Assembly (NCBI GenBank): GCA_023974075.1
Contig: CM043792.1
Location: 10,893,456 to 10,957,455 of the forward strand
DNA length: 64,000 nucleotides
Origin: Chaenocephalus aceratus
Taxonomy: Eukaryota; Chordata; Actinopteri; Perciformes; Channichthyidae
Direction of reading: 5' to 3'
Part shown: in pieces, positions 11,331 to 22,112 of the stretch
How positions within the stretch are numbered: position 1 is the first letter of the stretch
Layout: every line of letters starts with the position of its first letter
Made by a program: the position numbers and the translations under genes
Notes under the pieces: model-generated
What the model was told of the DNA's origin: nothing
Databases searched by the model: none
What the model saw: only the letters and a program-made list of their open reading frames with translations

Positions 11331-13377
11331 TACACATCCACTGGACGTGGTTTCTAAAAGTAAAATATACACTTCTCGCTAGAAATCTAATCAAAAAGCA
11401 TTTTAATGGCCAAACTATCCTACAATTTAAGATTTTCGAGAGACGGCTATTTGTGAATATACGTCCCTCCGGAGTGTTTGCAGTCAACAGGAGCACTAGA
11501 GGTCGAAAACTTTAAAACGTGATTATATTTCGTAATAAGCGCTTGAACAATCAACCTATTTGGTCGTAATAAGGGCTTGAACAATCGACCTATTTGGTCG
11601 TATGAGTTGGAGGACTTGTTCTTTTTATTAGATCTCTCTTCTCATTTTATTTGCCTTTTATCTGCACCATCCATTTGCAGTAGCAATGTAAATGTACCCA
11701 CTGTGGGATGAATAAATGATTTATGATTCTGATTAAGCCTTTCATAATGTGCTTCCATTTCATGAAGGTTATTATCACATCTCATGTCTTTATTGGTTCC
11801 AAAGATGTTAACAAGAGTGCACAACCAAAGGGTGACGTCATAGCAACTATGTCTCAATGTATGGAAAATCAATACATTAGAGCGAGGCAAAAAAAAATGG
11901 GTTGGTTGAGTAATTGTAACTGTTCCATACAAAACAACCACTGACACAATTCTATGGTAAAGACAATTGATTTAAATATAATAAGAGGGTGAATATATTA
12001 AGATACTGATGTTGCTTATAGGTTCATACAGTATGTTGTCTTTACATGTAAATGAATGAATCTATATGAGACACAAGTTTGTGGATTACAATGAAGGGGG
12101 CCCTAAATGTGCAGGACTGGCCCTGCTCCTTACTTTTAGGCTTTTTGATTTTAACAAGCAGTAACCACATTTTTGTTGCAGAAGTAAACAACTTAAAAAA
12201 AAAGAAGAAGACAATTCTATCAGGCAGCAAAGAGACTAACAAACTGACAGTCCAGATCATTACAGTCTCTTCTCCACCCAGTGTCCATCTCATCTTTTTT
12301 TTCCAGTTTTGTTCTGTTTCTCACGGGTGAATTGGAGAAACATTGCTTCAGGGCCAACAAGGCCAACAACAACTTGGAGTGTAGCAATATCAAGGGTCTG
12401 CGATTTGATTTGGAGTGCGAGGCAATGAGGCACAACGATCATATTTACTCTGCAGGCTGTGCAGGGAGGAAAAGGGAGGATTTTAATCAAATGAACTGCA
12501 ACTGTTTTTTTATAGCCCCTAGACAGAAAAGAGCAAATATTAAGAGAGATGAAAAAAACGAGTTATAGTATGTTATTTCAATATTGTACTCTACATAATA
12601 CTGCCACTGATCTACCTGCATGAATATAATATAAGGCAGAAAATGAGTGACATATCGCAAGATGCAGTCAACTCTGTAACAGTTGATCGTGGACTGTAAA
12701 CGAAAAACAATCCCTTGCCAATCAAAATGACATTTCAACATGTCAAACTTCAAAATTCAATCAGACTATATATCAGGAAAAGTGATGTTTCACACTAGCA
12801 ACAAAATGGGAACCATTTCTTTTTATCTGCCTTTAACAGGTTTATTCCTTTGAGATGGGGGGAAGTTGATTGTTGTGGGAACTGTGAAACTGAATGTGGC
12901 CCTGTTTCCCATTTTACTTGTTTGCTTACCACATGTTTGTTGTCAAGGACAAGAACACAAGTAAACACACAACAACTCACCGAGTACATGATTCACATAT
13001 GTAAGCTGCTGTTTCAATCCAATTCAAAATACTTTATTCATGCCTCAAGGGGGACATTGCAGCAAGCAATTCGGTATTAAGAAAAGATGTGATGATATAA
13101 CAAGTACTTGCTACTGCAGTACATTCAACACGGCCTCGACGGCATCAATAGTAGTTATTCCTCTTCCTTCCTCCTCATTTTATGTAAAGCGTAGTTTCGT
13201 AAGAAGTTAGCGGTAAACACTATTCTCATCTATGAGAAACAAATGGATACAGTCCTCAGAAATAAAAAAATGTCCGCTTCATATTTATATCTTACTTTGG
13301 CATACATAATATAATATAACTAGACCAGCCCATGTTTTATGCTGGTATTGGAATACCCGGGAAGACGCCGACAACAC
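11330..13377. other. Non-coding, with a short tandem duplication and a LINE-like tail
   Basis: At 11541-11603 a roughly 34-bp unit containing GCTTGAACAATC and CCTATTTGGTCG occurs twice. At about 11640-11745 the sequence CACTGTGGGATGAATAAATG resembles fish LINE 3' ends on the plus strand. I recognise no gene in the rest of the interval. Confidence 0.4.
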
Positions 13378-15750
13378 AACCCAGTCTCACGGCATTTCGT
13401 GTTCACCAACACGATTTTTAATCTATTGATTCGTGTTCACCAACACGATGTGCCCCTTTTTTTCGTGTTGCACAGCACGATTTTAAAAGCAATGTATTTC
13501 TACTGCCTGCAGCACGTCTTTTTCTCCGGTCGGGTCGTGGAAGACCGGAAGCTGTGTGGTTCATAAAAACATGTTCTTACTCAATATCAAGCCACAGTTA
13601 TTGCTTTTATTTGAAATCGTATAATTTCTGACTTTTGTTGCCGTCTGTGAGGAAAATAAATGGGCCTCAAAGCCTCAGGATACTGAAATCTGTATTTTTT
13701 AAATCTTTTTTTCCTTCTAATTTGTTATTCTTTTCAAAATAACACACTGTTATTTATTCACCAATAACACTCAATTATCCTTGCTTTTATTTATTGGTTT
13801 AATTCCATAATCTCTGGCTTTTTTGGCATCCGTCAGGAACTGAATTTCTTGTGTGCACCGCCTAGTGGTTAAAGCACGTTATTGAATTATTGTTTTTATG
13901 TGTTATAATATAACACATAAAAACAATAATGTACTCTTAATATTTTTTTCATCAATATTATTTGAATATTTGAATACATATTTGAGTACATACTTTCATA
14001 GGGGGAAAGTAGAAGGTCTGTGATAGAAATATAGAATATAAAAAATCAAGAAGATACTATAAGTGATCTCTACAATAAAACAGTTTAGTGCAAGATGTAC
14101 AAAGATATTAATAGGAGGAGGTGCAAAACAGAAAAACGAATTAACCTTTATTTAAACATTAAATAACAGATTAAGGTCTTCTTTTAAATAAGAAAAAAAC
14201 TTTGGGAGTATCTATCTACAGATAAATATTAAGCCTGACAAAGTACTTAACGTCTAATATATTGCTTTCCTGCCATGTTAACTATGTTGAAGCACTTATT
14301 TTAACTGATATTATACATATGAATTATACTCTTATGTATGTAGATAGAATAAGAAATGTGCAGAACATGACAGTGTAATGGTGGAGGTACACACATATTG
14401 TCTTGTAATGCACTGTTGAGGAACCTGTGACCCAAGTGTTTCATTCATTGCATAACTACACCGTAGTTGTGTATATGATATGTCAATAAACCTTTGAAAA
14501 TCTTGAAAGGGATGTGCAAAATAGCCATAATATACAGTCTTTAATTAACTATTAGTAGAGAATAACGAGAAATTAATATACTTTATAACTCGTTTCCATT
14601 CATGTCAATTGCAGATACATGTTTAGTCTTCTCAAGCACCAACTATCAAATATCTCTCCTGATTGTTGGCACTTGACAATCAACTTACCTGAATTTTACT
14701 CTGGTCACGTGTAACTAAAGTCTGATTTTAGGGTTGTTTATATTTCACATCATTAATCAGAATCTGCAAAGTAACTCAAATAAATGCAGTGGAGTAAAAA
14801 TACCAGGTTAACCTCTGAATTGTCGTGGAGTAGAATTACAAAGTAACAATGAGCTGTCATGTGGGTATATATTAATGCTGCGCATTATGGACACAAGCGA
14901 TTTTCACCCATTTATTAATTATATGTTTTACATTTGATAACCCCAATGTGTTTAATACTGGCAACTTCTAATTGTGGGAAAAACGAAAACGTTCAGTCGA
15001 GACGTCCCATAGAACATTTTGCGAAACACAATAGCCAGCATGTGTAGTTCTGGGGGGCGTTCGATTCCAGTGTTGGATAGTCTGGCGTGGTTTCGTTCCA
15101 TTTCACACAGCTGTTTGACGCTCTGCGTAACCTTACGGGAACTGTAGTCCTAAACGATAGCTGGGGATTATGGGTAGTGTAGTGTCTTCGGCCATCCTAA
15201 ACTCAGAAATGTTGACAATCGCAATGATGCTCGAAATGTCCCTTATAGGCCTACGTCTGTTTCCGGTTATTTTTATTTTGAAATTCAGTTCCTGACGGAC
15301 GCCAAAAAAGCCCGAGATTATGGAATTAAACCAATAAATAAAAGCAAGGATAATTGTGTGTTATTGGTGAGTAAATAACAGTGTGTTATTTTGAAAAGAA
15401 TAACGAATTAGAAGGAAAAAAAATATTTAAAAATACAGATTTCCGTATTCTGAGGCTCTGAGCCCCATTTATTTTCCTCACAGACGGCAACAAAAGTCCG
15501 AAATTATACGATTTAAAATAAAAGCAATAATTGTGGCTTGATATTGAGTAAGAACATGTTTTTATGAACCACACAGCTTCCGGTCTCCCACGACCCGACC
15601 GGAGAAAAATAAGTGCTGCAGGCAGTAGAAATACATTGCTTTTAAAATCATGCTGTGCAACACGAAAAAAAGGGGCAAATCGTGTTGGTGAACACGAATC
15701 AATAGATTAAAAATCGTGTTGGTGAACACGAAATGCCGTGAGACTGGGTT
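13378..15750. mobile_element. Element B1: DNA transposon with ~475-bp terminal inverted repeats
   Basis: The left arm (13378 to about 13855) and the right arm (about 15275-15750) are inverted copies with few differences, starting AACCCAGTCTCACGGCATTT. The flanking 9-mers CGACAACAC (13369-13377) and GGACAACAA (15751-15759) agree at 7 of 9 positions. Long inverted repeats with a 9-bp duplication would fit Mutator-like elements, but the duplication is imperfect. The 1.4-kb interior has no transposase and is shared with B2 and with 35430-36420. Each arm carries three 18-bp palindromes near its tip. Confidence 0.75.
13397..13480. repeat. Three spaced palindromic motifs at the tip of B1
   Basis: TCGTGTTCACCAACACGA occurs at 13397-13414 and 13431-13448. 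A variant, TCGTGTTGCACAGCACGA, occurs at 13463-13480. Start-to-start spacing is 34 and 32 bp. The mirror set sits near 15655-15733 in the right arm. Such evenly spaced sites near both tips could be transposase binding sites; that is inference. Confidence 0.8.
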
Positions 15751-15756
15751 GGACAA

Positions 15757-16117
15757 CAAAATAGCTAGTTGGTTATGCATCAACTATTTTTCCGTTAAGG
15801 CAAAAATCAAGTCAAGCTACTTTGTAAACGTCTTAGTGCAATTGAAAAAGTTGTATCAAATGTAGCTTTTTCCAAACTGTGCGTTAAAACATTTTTGGAA
15901 CCAGAGATACTGTTATTCCCTGACTAGACCTTAAATATTTTTAGTAGATTTGGAATAACTGCTTTCTATGCAGGAGCCAGCAAAACAGAGTTGTGGTCCA
16001 TGGTGAGGCCCTGTAGGGGGAAAGAAAACTGTAACATAATGTACTCTTGCAGGTTGACATTGACCTGTAGTGCATCCACTTTATTTCAAAATGAGCGTAC
16101 ATTTCCACAGACACCAG
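15757..16117. other. Non-coding spacer
   Basis: Between element B1 and the candidate 6-kb element I see no gene, repeat or structured signal. Confidence 0.4.
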
Positions 16118-16734
16118 GGCCCTTTCTCATTTCTCTAACTCCCCTCCTCGACTCCCCTCCTCGACTCCTATCCTCGAGACTTAGTCCCGCCCACAGGAGA
16201 TGCGAGCGGAGGAGCCGAGGAGGGGAACCGAGGAGAGAGGAGGGGAAGCAGCAGGCGGTTAGAGAAATGAGAACTCCTCTCCTCTGAGCAGTCATTTTAA
16301 AGAGACGTCCATTAATGATGACAGGAGGCACAGCAGCCCTCTGTCTGATGGACAGATGTGTTCATGATGACTTATATTTACTTTGATTCATTCACAGTGC
16401 AGTATAATGAGACAATAACAGGCTACAGATGCGGGGGGGACACACATATACAGATGTAGCACTCCAGATCAGACTCAAATGGGTGTGTCCCAGTCAAAAG
16501 CCCAGCGGATGCCAGTGGCTGGGGGTGTTGCCAAATTGCTAGAGGGCGTTGCCCAATTTCCCCATTTGTTCAATTACAGGATTTAACCATGAGATGGCGC
16601 TTCATTCACAAAATACACAATGGGCGTTGTAGAAACATCAATATTTTAGATCAAATAAAGTATATAGTTTGCTTTATGCAGTATATTTATTGTAATATTG
16701 TACAGTAGATTGAAGTAAATCAACTTATACATTA

Positions 16735-16900
16735 AGATAAGATAAGATGGACCTTTATTAATCCCGTGGGGAAATTCAGTAGTTCAAACAGCAACAGGGT
16801 GAGAGTGAAAAACAGGACAGCACAGATTCACACAGATTAATAAAATCAAAAATAAGATGAGCGATAAAAATAATAATAATGAGAAACTATGAAATAAGAA
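16735..16900 (-). mobile_element. LINE-like 3' tail
   Basis: AAGATAAGATAAGATGGACC followed by TTTATTAATCCCGTGGGGAAATT is the reverse complement of a common fish LINE 3' end with a TATCTTATCTTA tail. Only the tail remains. Similar tails occur near 10080 and 36005. Confidence 0.45.
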
Positions 16901-17159
16901 ATGAATAAAACTAAAATGTAATTATCATATCATATATTATAATGTATTGTATTATTAAGTAATATCATACATTAACCCCATTATAGCAGATGCCACATTA
17001 AATGGATGAACACATGTATGCATCAATAATTACAACAGAGTATTTCTAAATACAAGTTGTAAAAATACTTATATATATTTAATATTAACCCTTTGGAGTC
17101 GACCGTCACGCCGGCGTGATCAGATCACATGACCTGTTCAAGCCGGTGCCGCATAAAAA

Positions 17160-18273
17160 CAACAGTCCGGACAACATTGCCGTGTGTTTCTGTCGAAAGT
17201 ACTGGCTTGAAACTATATCCCAGTCTTTGTTTCATGCAAAAGGACCCAGTAAACACGGAGATACGATGATATAAAGTTAATACATTTCAAAAGTATAAAA
17301 TATGGAAGCACATATTTGAATATCTTCGCTGTATTTTATCATTTTACGAAACGGAAAATACTGGAAACTGTAGATCCTGCTCAACAGGATGTATATGTGT
17401 ATTTCTGTCGAAAGTACTGGCTTGAAACTATATGCCAGTCTTTGTTTCATGCAAAAATACCCAATAAACACGGACATACAATGATATAAAGTTAATACAG
17501 ATATATTTCAGAAGTATGAATAATGGAAGCACATATTTTAATATCTTCGCTGTATTTTATCATTTTACGAAACGGAAAATACTGGAAACTGTAGATCCTG
17601 CTCAACAGGATGTATATGTGTATTTCTGTCGAAAGTACTGGCTTGAAACTATATGCCAGTCTTTGTTTCATGCAAAAATACCCAATAAACACGGACATAC
17701 GATGATATAAAGTTAATACAGATATATTCAGAAGTATGAATAATGGAAGCACATATTTTAATATCTTCGCCGTATTTTATCATTTTACGAAACAGAAAAT
17801 ACTGGAAAACTGTAGATCCTGCTCAACAGGATGTATATGTGTATGTCTGTCGAAAGTACTGGCTTGAAACTATATGCCAGTCTTTGTTTCATGCAAAAAT
17901 ACCCAATAAACACGGACACGATGATATAAAGTTAATACAGATATATTTCAGAAGTATGAATAATGGAAGCACATATTTTAATATCTTCGCTGTATTTTAT
18001 CATTTTACGAAACGGAAAATACTGGAAACTGTAGATCCTGCTCAACAGGATGTATGTGTATTTCTGTCGAACGTACTGGCTTGAAACTATATGCCAGTCT
18101 TTGTTTCATGCAAAAATACCCAATAAACACGACATACGATGATATAAAGTTAATACAGATATATTTCAGAAGTATGAATAATGGAAGCACATATTTGAAT
18201 ATCTTCGCCGTATTTTAACATTTTACGAAACGGAAAATACTGGAAACTGTAGATCCTGCTCAACAGGATGTAT
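17160..18273. repeat. Tandem array, 215-222 bp unit, about five copies
   Basis: Copies of the phrase CTGTCGAAAGTACTGGCTTG start near 17190, 17405, 17626, 17847 and 18064, giving spacings of about 215, 221, 221 and 217 bp. The last partial unit ends at about 18273. Identity between units is high, with only scattered single-base and short indel differences. Each unit holds a small hairpin, ATCCTG-CTCAA-CAGGAT. The repeated open frames on both strands are produced by the periodicity and are not genes. It sits inside the candidate 6-kb element. Confidence 0.9.
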
Positions 18274-18289
18274 TTACCAGGGAGGGGGT

Positions 18290-18470
18290 GAGGTAATCAG
18301 TTAAACGGAGTGATACGAAACGAGACGAAAAGAGACGAAGAGGGACGGCGGGAACCGAAGAGAGACGGCGTGAAATGGAGAGAGACGAAGATATACGAAG
18401 ACAGGCGGCGGGAGACGAAGAGAGGCTGCGGGAGACTGCGATTGAAGTAAAGTGACTGACAAACATTGAG
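18290..18470. repeat. Degenerate GAGACGAAG purine-rich repeat
   Basis: Many variants of GAGACGAAGAGA and GACGGCGGGA follow each other without a fixed period. It lies directly after the 217-bp array and is probably part of the same element. Confidence 0.6.
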
Positions 18471-18661
18471 AATTTAGATATAGTTAGATAGATTTAGAGT
18501 TTTGAAGACTCAACTATGATGAAGAGAACTCTGAACGTGAGTCAAGCTTTAAACTTGTTTTTTGACATGGAGGAGGAGGAATCTGTGATGTTGCCCTCTG
18601 TGTCGTAGTTGACAGAAACCGCTTTGAAGCGTGGCACAGATAAAGACAGAAAAAACAGATT

Positions 18662-18696
18662 GTTGTACATAATGTGTATATATATATATATATTTG
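18662..18696. repeat. TA microsatellite
   Basis: A short TA dinucleotide run follows AATGTG. Simple sequence with no other signal. Confidence 0.8.
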
Positions 18697-19603
18697 TATT
18701 ATATTTATAATAACACTTTTGCCTTATCAGAATGAAATCCCATGCTACCTCAATCAAACTTTCACATTATCATAGTCACATCCCATGTATATATTTCCAG
18801 CTTTTAAATGGTTTCGTTGTGTATGTTTGTGTTATGAAAAATAAAATCATTTTCAAAATCTGTTTTTACGTTTTTTTTGTGATTTTGGGTCCAAAATGTT
18901 CATATAGTAGAAGATCACTGCTCTAAACAAAGTCAAAAATCCTACATCCAAACGAAATAAATATAATTAATTATGATGAATACGTTAAGTCTTGTTCATT
19001 GTTTTTCACTTTTATTAAATGTTTGATATTTCCGGTGGAAATGGTGGACTATCGGACATTCAAAATGCAGCATATTTTCACTCTTACACACATATATTCT
19101 CATTTTACATACATACATTTTCACTCTTACACACGGATATTCTCCTTTTGCTCTCATGCGAAATCTAAAACAAAGTATGTCATGTATATTTAGTTTTCGT
19201 TGATGAGACGAGACGGACTAAGGTGTTAATGGTGGACTATCGGACATTCAAAATGCAGCATATTTCCCCCAAGTGTCTGTCAAAATGCATTTTACGTTTC
19301 TAACTTGCAATATCATTATTTCCGCTCTCTTCAGAAAAGCGATCTCCCTGTGTGCGGGGGATCACAGGAGGGGGGGGGGGAGAGCTGTGGAATGTGACAC
19401 ACATTCCGATGGCCAATTCGTTTTAAACAAAGGGTCCCCAACATACATATAGGACACATGGGGGGTTGGGCTGGGGTTGTTCTGCAGCACATCACAGAGG
19501 CATTTAAAAAGTGAAGACAATACATTCTGGAAATGTTCACATCAGGCACCTTCAAGTTAAACAATACTACTGTACAGTAAATAATTAACACAGTAAATTA
19601 TGT

Positions 19604-20050
19604 GGATTAAATCACATTTATTTCGTTAAAAATAAACGAAATAACTCGGTTTGCATTCATAAAGAATGCACAAACGTGTTTAATCGTTAATGTCAGATAT
19701 GTACTAAGTAAATAGCCTACATTAGTTCCTGCTCAAGATTAGATTCAACTTTATTGTTATTGCACAGATTACAGGTAGGCCTACTGAGACAACGAAATGC
19801 AGTTTAGCTTCTAACCAGGTGCAACAAGCAGTAAAGTGAAAAGTAATGTTCACAATCTACAGAATAAAATATATAATGAATTGAATGATGAATAAACAGT
19901 GAGGGGTATGAATACACTAGATATCAGCTGTGAGCAGTATGAACAGTGTGTTAATCGTTAATGTCAGATATGTACTAAGTAAATAGCTTACATTAATTTC
20001 ATGATGGATTAAACCACATTTATTTCGTTAAAAATAAACAAAATGATTAA
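19604..20050. repeat. Duplicated segment split by a LINE-like tail
   Basis: TTAATCGTTAATGTCAGATA continuing through GTACTAAGTAAATAG occurs at 19680 and 19951. GGATTAAATCACATTTATTT and its continuation occur at about 19604 and again near 20005. Between the copies, 19735-19940 contains AGATTCAACTTTATTGTTAT and AACGAAATGCAGTTTAG, the minus-strand look of a fish LINE 3' end. A duplicated block was therefore interrupted by a LINE tail, or the insertion and the duplication arose together. Confidence 0.5.
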
Positions 20051-22112
20051 ATGTAGGGTGAATTGCCCTAATGTGGAACATTTTTGCATTTCAGACTTCG
20101 GGAATATATTGCGACATGAAGCCGATACAATAAATCAAAATCCAGTAACATTCTGAAATCCCCAGGATGTGTCCTAATCAAACCAAAAGAGAACATGCAG
20201 ATATTAAACTCATAAAGGAAATGGTAGACATATTAGTACTCTTAGTGCCAAGTTGTCTCAGACAATCTGTTTTCCTAATGTGGGACAGTTCTGTGCAAAA
20301 TGTGGGACACTGAAAAGTCTATATTAAAAAGCCTCAGTCACCTTCATTCATGTAATAAAAAAATCTCAGGCCAGTAACACTCAAAGCTACAGTAAATGTG
20401 CAATACCATGCTATGTTACTATTTATAATGTTATTGTTGTTACAACAGAAGATGTTTTTATTTAAATTGAAGTTAAATGCATCAATCTGGTGCACTGAGG
20501 GCAAAATTAGTAGATTTGTGGATACGGCTCTCAACACTCATATGAAACAGAACTGTTCTTACAATGTGTGTTGGAAGGTATTACATTACTATGCATATGC
20601 TATTGTGTAAACACACAGCTGATCACCTGAGAGCTGCCGTTTCATTCAGAGCGTTTAAAAAAAACGACGGTCTGATTTCAACAACTCAATGTGTGATTAT
20701 TGTAGCAGTAATATTAGACACTAATAATACAGTACACTATTAACACTGTACATATTATTGTTTGCCCGTGGGATTAGGATGATCGGTAGAGAGCCGCTGC
20801 ATTTTCCTCCGTCGGATGTGATATAAAAACAAAGCGATTATTGTTGTTGTTGTAAACTCTCGTGGATTAAATGTAGTGCATTCATTTCAACTCGCGAACA
20901 TATGATACATTAAATGATCGCGAGGATGATCGAACATCGTTTATTTGACCCTGGATGCATTTCCTGATCTAAAAACATAGCGATGGTTTTGTATTTACGC
21001 CAACGTGAATTAAACATTATTTTGTTAAATAAAAACATGGTGATGTTTAGTAAATGATTACATGTCTCTTACTTAAGCACAGAATATGATCCTATCCGTG
21101 ACATATGGATCTTAACAAATATCCGCTATATCAGATCCCTGTAGATCAGCTGTTTATTTCACATGAGTTTCAGTGTGGCAGCTTTTCACGGCTCCCCCTG
21201 GTGGATCCATGATCCATTGCAGCTGGTTTCATTATAATTAAATGTATTTATCAAGGGGGCGTTTCAAGTCCTGCGGGGGGGTTTTCCTTATCAGCAGGGG
21301 CCGCCCACCCCGTGCCGATCACGGACCCGCACGGGTAGGCGTCTGAAACGAAGCGCTACATCTGTATATATATACAATTTCAGAATCAAACAGAGCACTC
21401 ATAATAACATAACACTATCAGAGACTGGATATATCCCCCCCCGTCTCTGGTCGCTACAATGAGGAAAATAAATTACGGGCCAAAAGTTTTATTTACAAGT
21501 ATTACAAGTAAGCAGAGGACACCACACCAACTGAGACCTGTCTGTCCGCTGCATCTACACACACACTGTACCACACACACCTACACATAATCAGGCTACA
21601 GCTGTTGTGTATTTTATTATGTGAAGCACTGAATGGTTTTAGAAAAATATCGACTCTTTGTTTGTAGATATCTACTAAACTAAAGCAAATAAAGAGAGTA
21701 GGCCTGTTATACTGAGTGATATATATTATACACACTGCTCTGCTTTCTGCAAGGACCTCACAGCTGTTCTCACTGTAAACATTGCCGCGATGAAAGCAGT
21801 TTCTAAAAAAATATCCAGGGGATGCATGCAGAGCTATCATTGGCTGAGATAAGTCCGGCCGTGCGTCACGACTCTTTGAAACATCTCTGTTCCCGGAAAT
21901 GCATCCGCGAAGGAGCCGTGGAGGACCCATCAGTGTATCCTCGGTTATAGCTCCTCCAGAGAGGCTCTTCGATGCTCGGTCCTCGACGTACATTTAGAGA
22001 AATTAGATGTCTTTCAACATGGCGCGCTAAAATTCATTTCCGGGTCACTACCGGAGGACCGAGGAGTCGAGGAGTCGAGGAGGGGGATTTGATGAAATGA
22101 GAAAGGGCCCAG

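Larger units (their letters stand above)
16118..22109. mobile_element. Candidate 6-kb Harbinger-like element (non-autonomous)
   Basis: The left end reads GGCCCTTTCTCATTTC followed by CCCCTCCTCGACTCC blocks. The right end in reverse complement reads GGCCCTTTCTCATTTCATCA and then the same CCTCGACTCC blocks. CAG flanks both sides (16115-16117 and 22110-22112), giving a 3-bp duplication. The foldback MITE at 30772 has matching ends. No transposase is visible inside; the interior holds a tandem array, a purine-rich array and LINE tails. Caution: the left end also folds on itself (TCTCATTTCTCTAAC near 16129 pairs with 16258-16272), so 16118-16280 could be a separate small MITE and 22109 an unrelated end. 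Confidence 0.5.

Noticed and set aside
17277..18190. Repeated open frames of 60-113 codons on both strands
   Set aside because: They arise from the 217-bp tandem unit having few stops and restart in every unit.
17160..18273. CRISPR-like array
   Set aside because: Units are about 217 bp with no spacer structure, and the window is vertebrate DNA.
21502..21993. 163-codon minus-strand frame
   Set aside because: It spans repeat-end sequence of the candidate 6-kb element and shows no recognisable domain.
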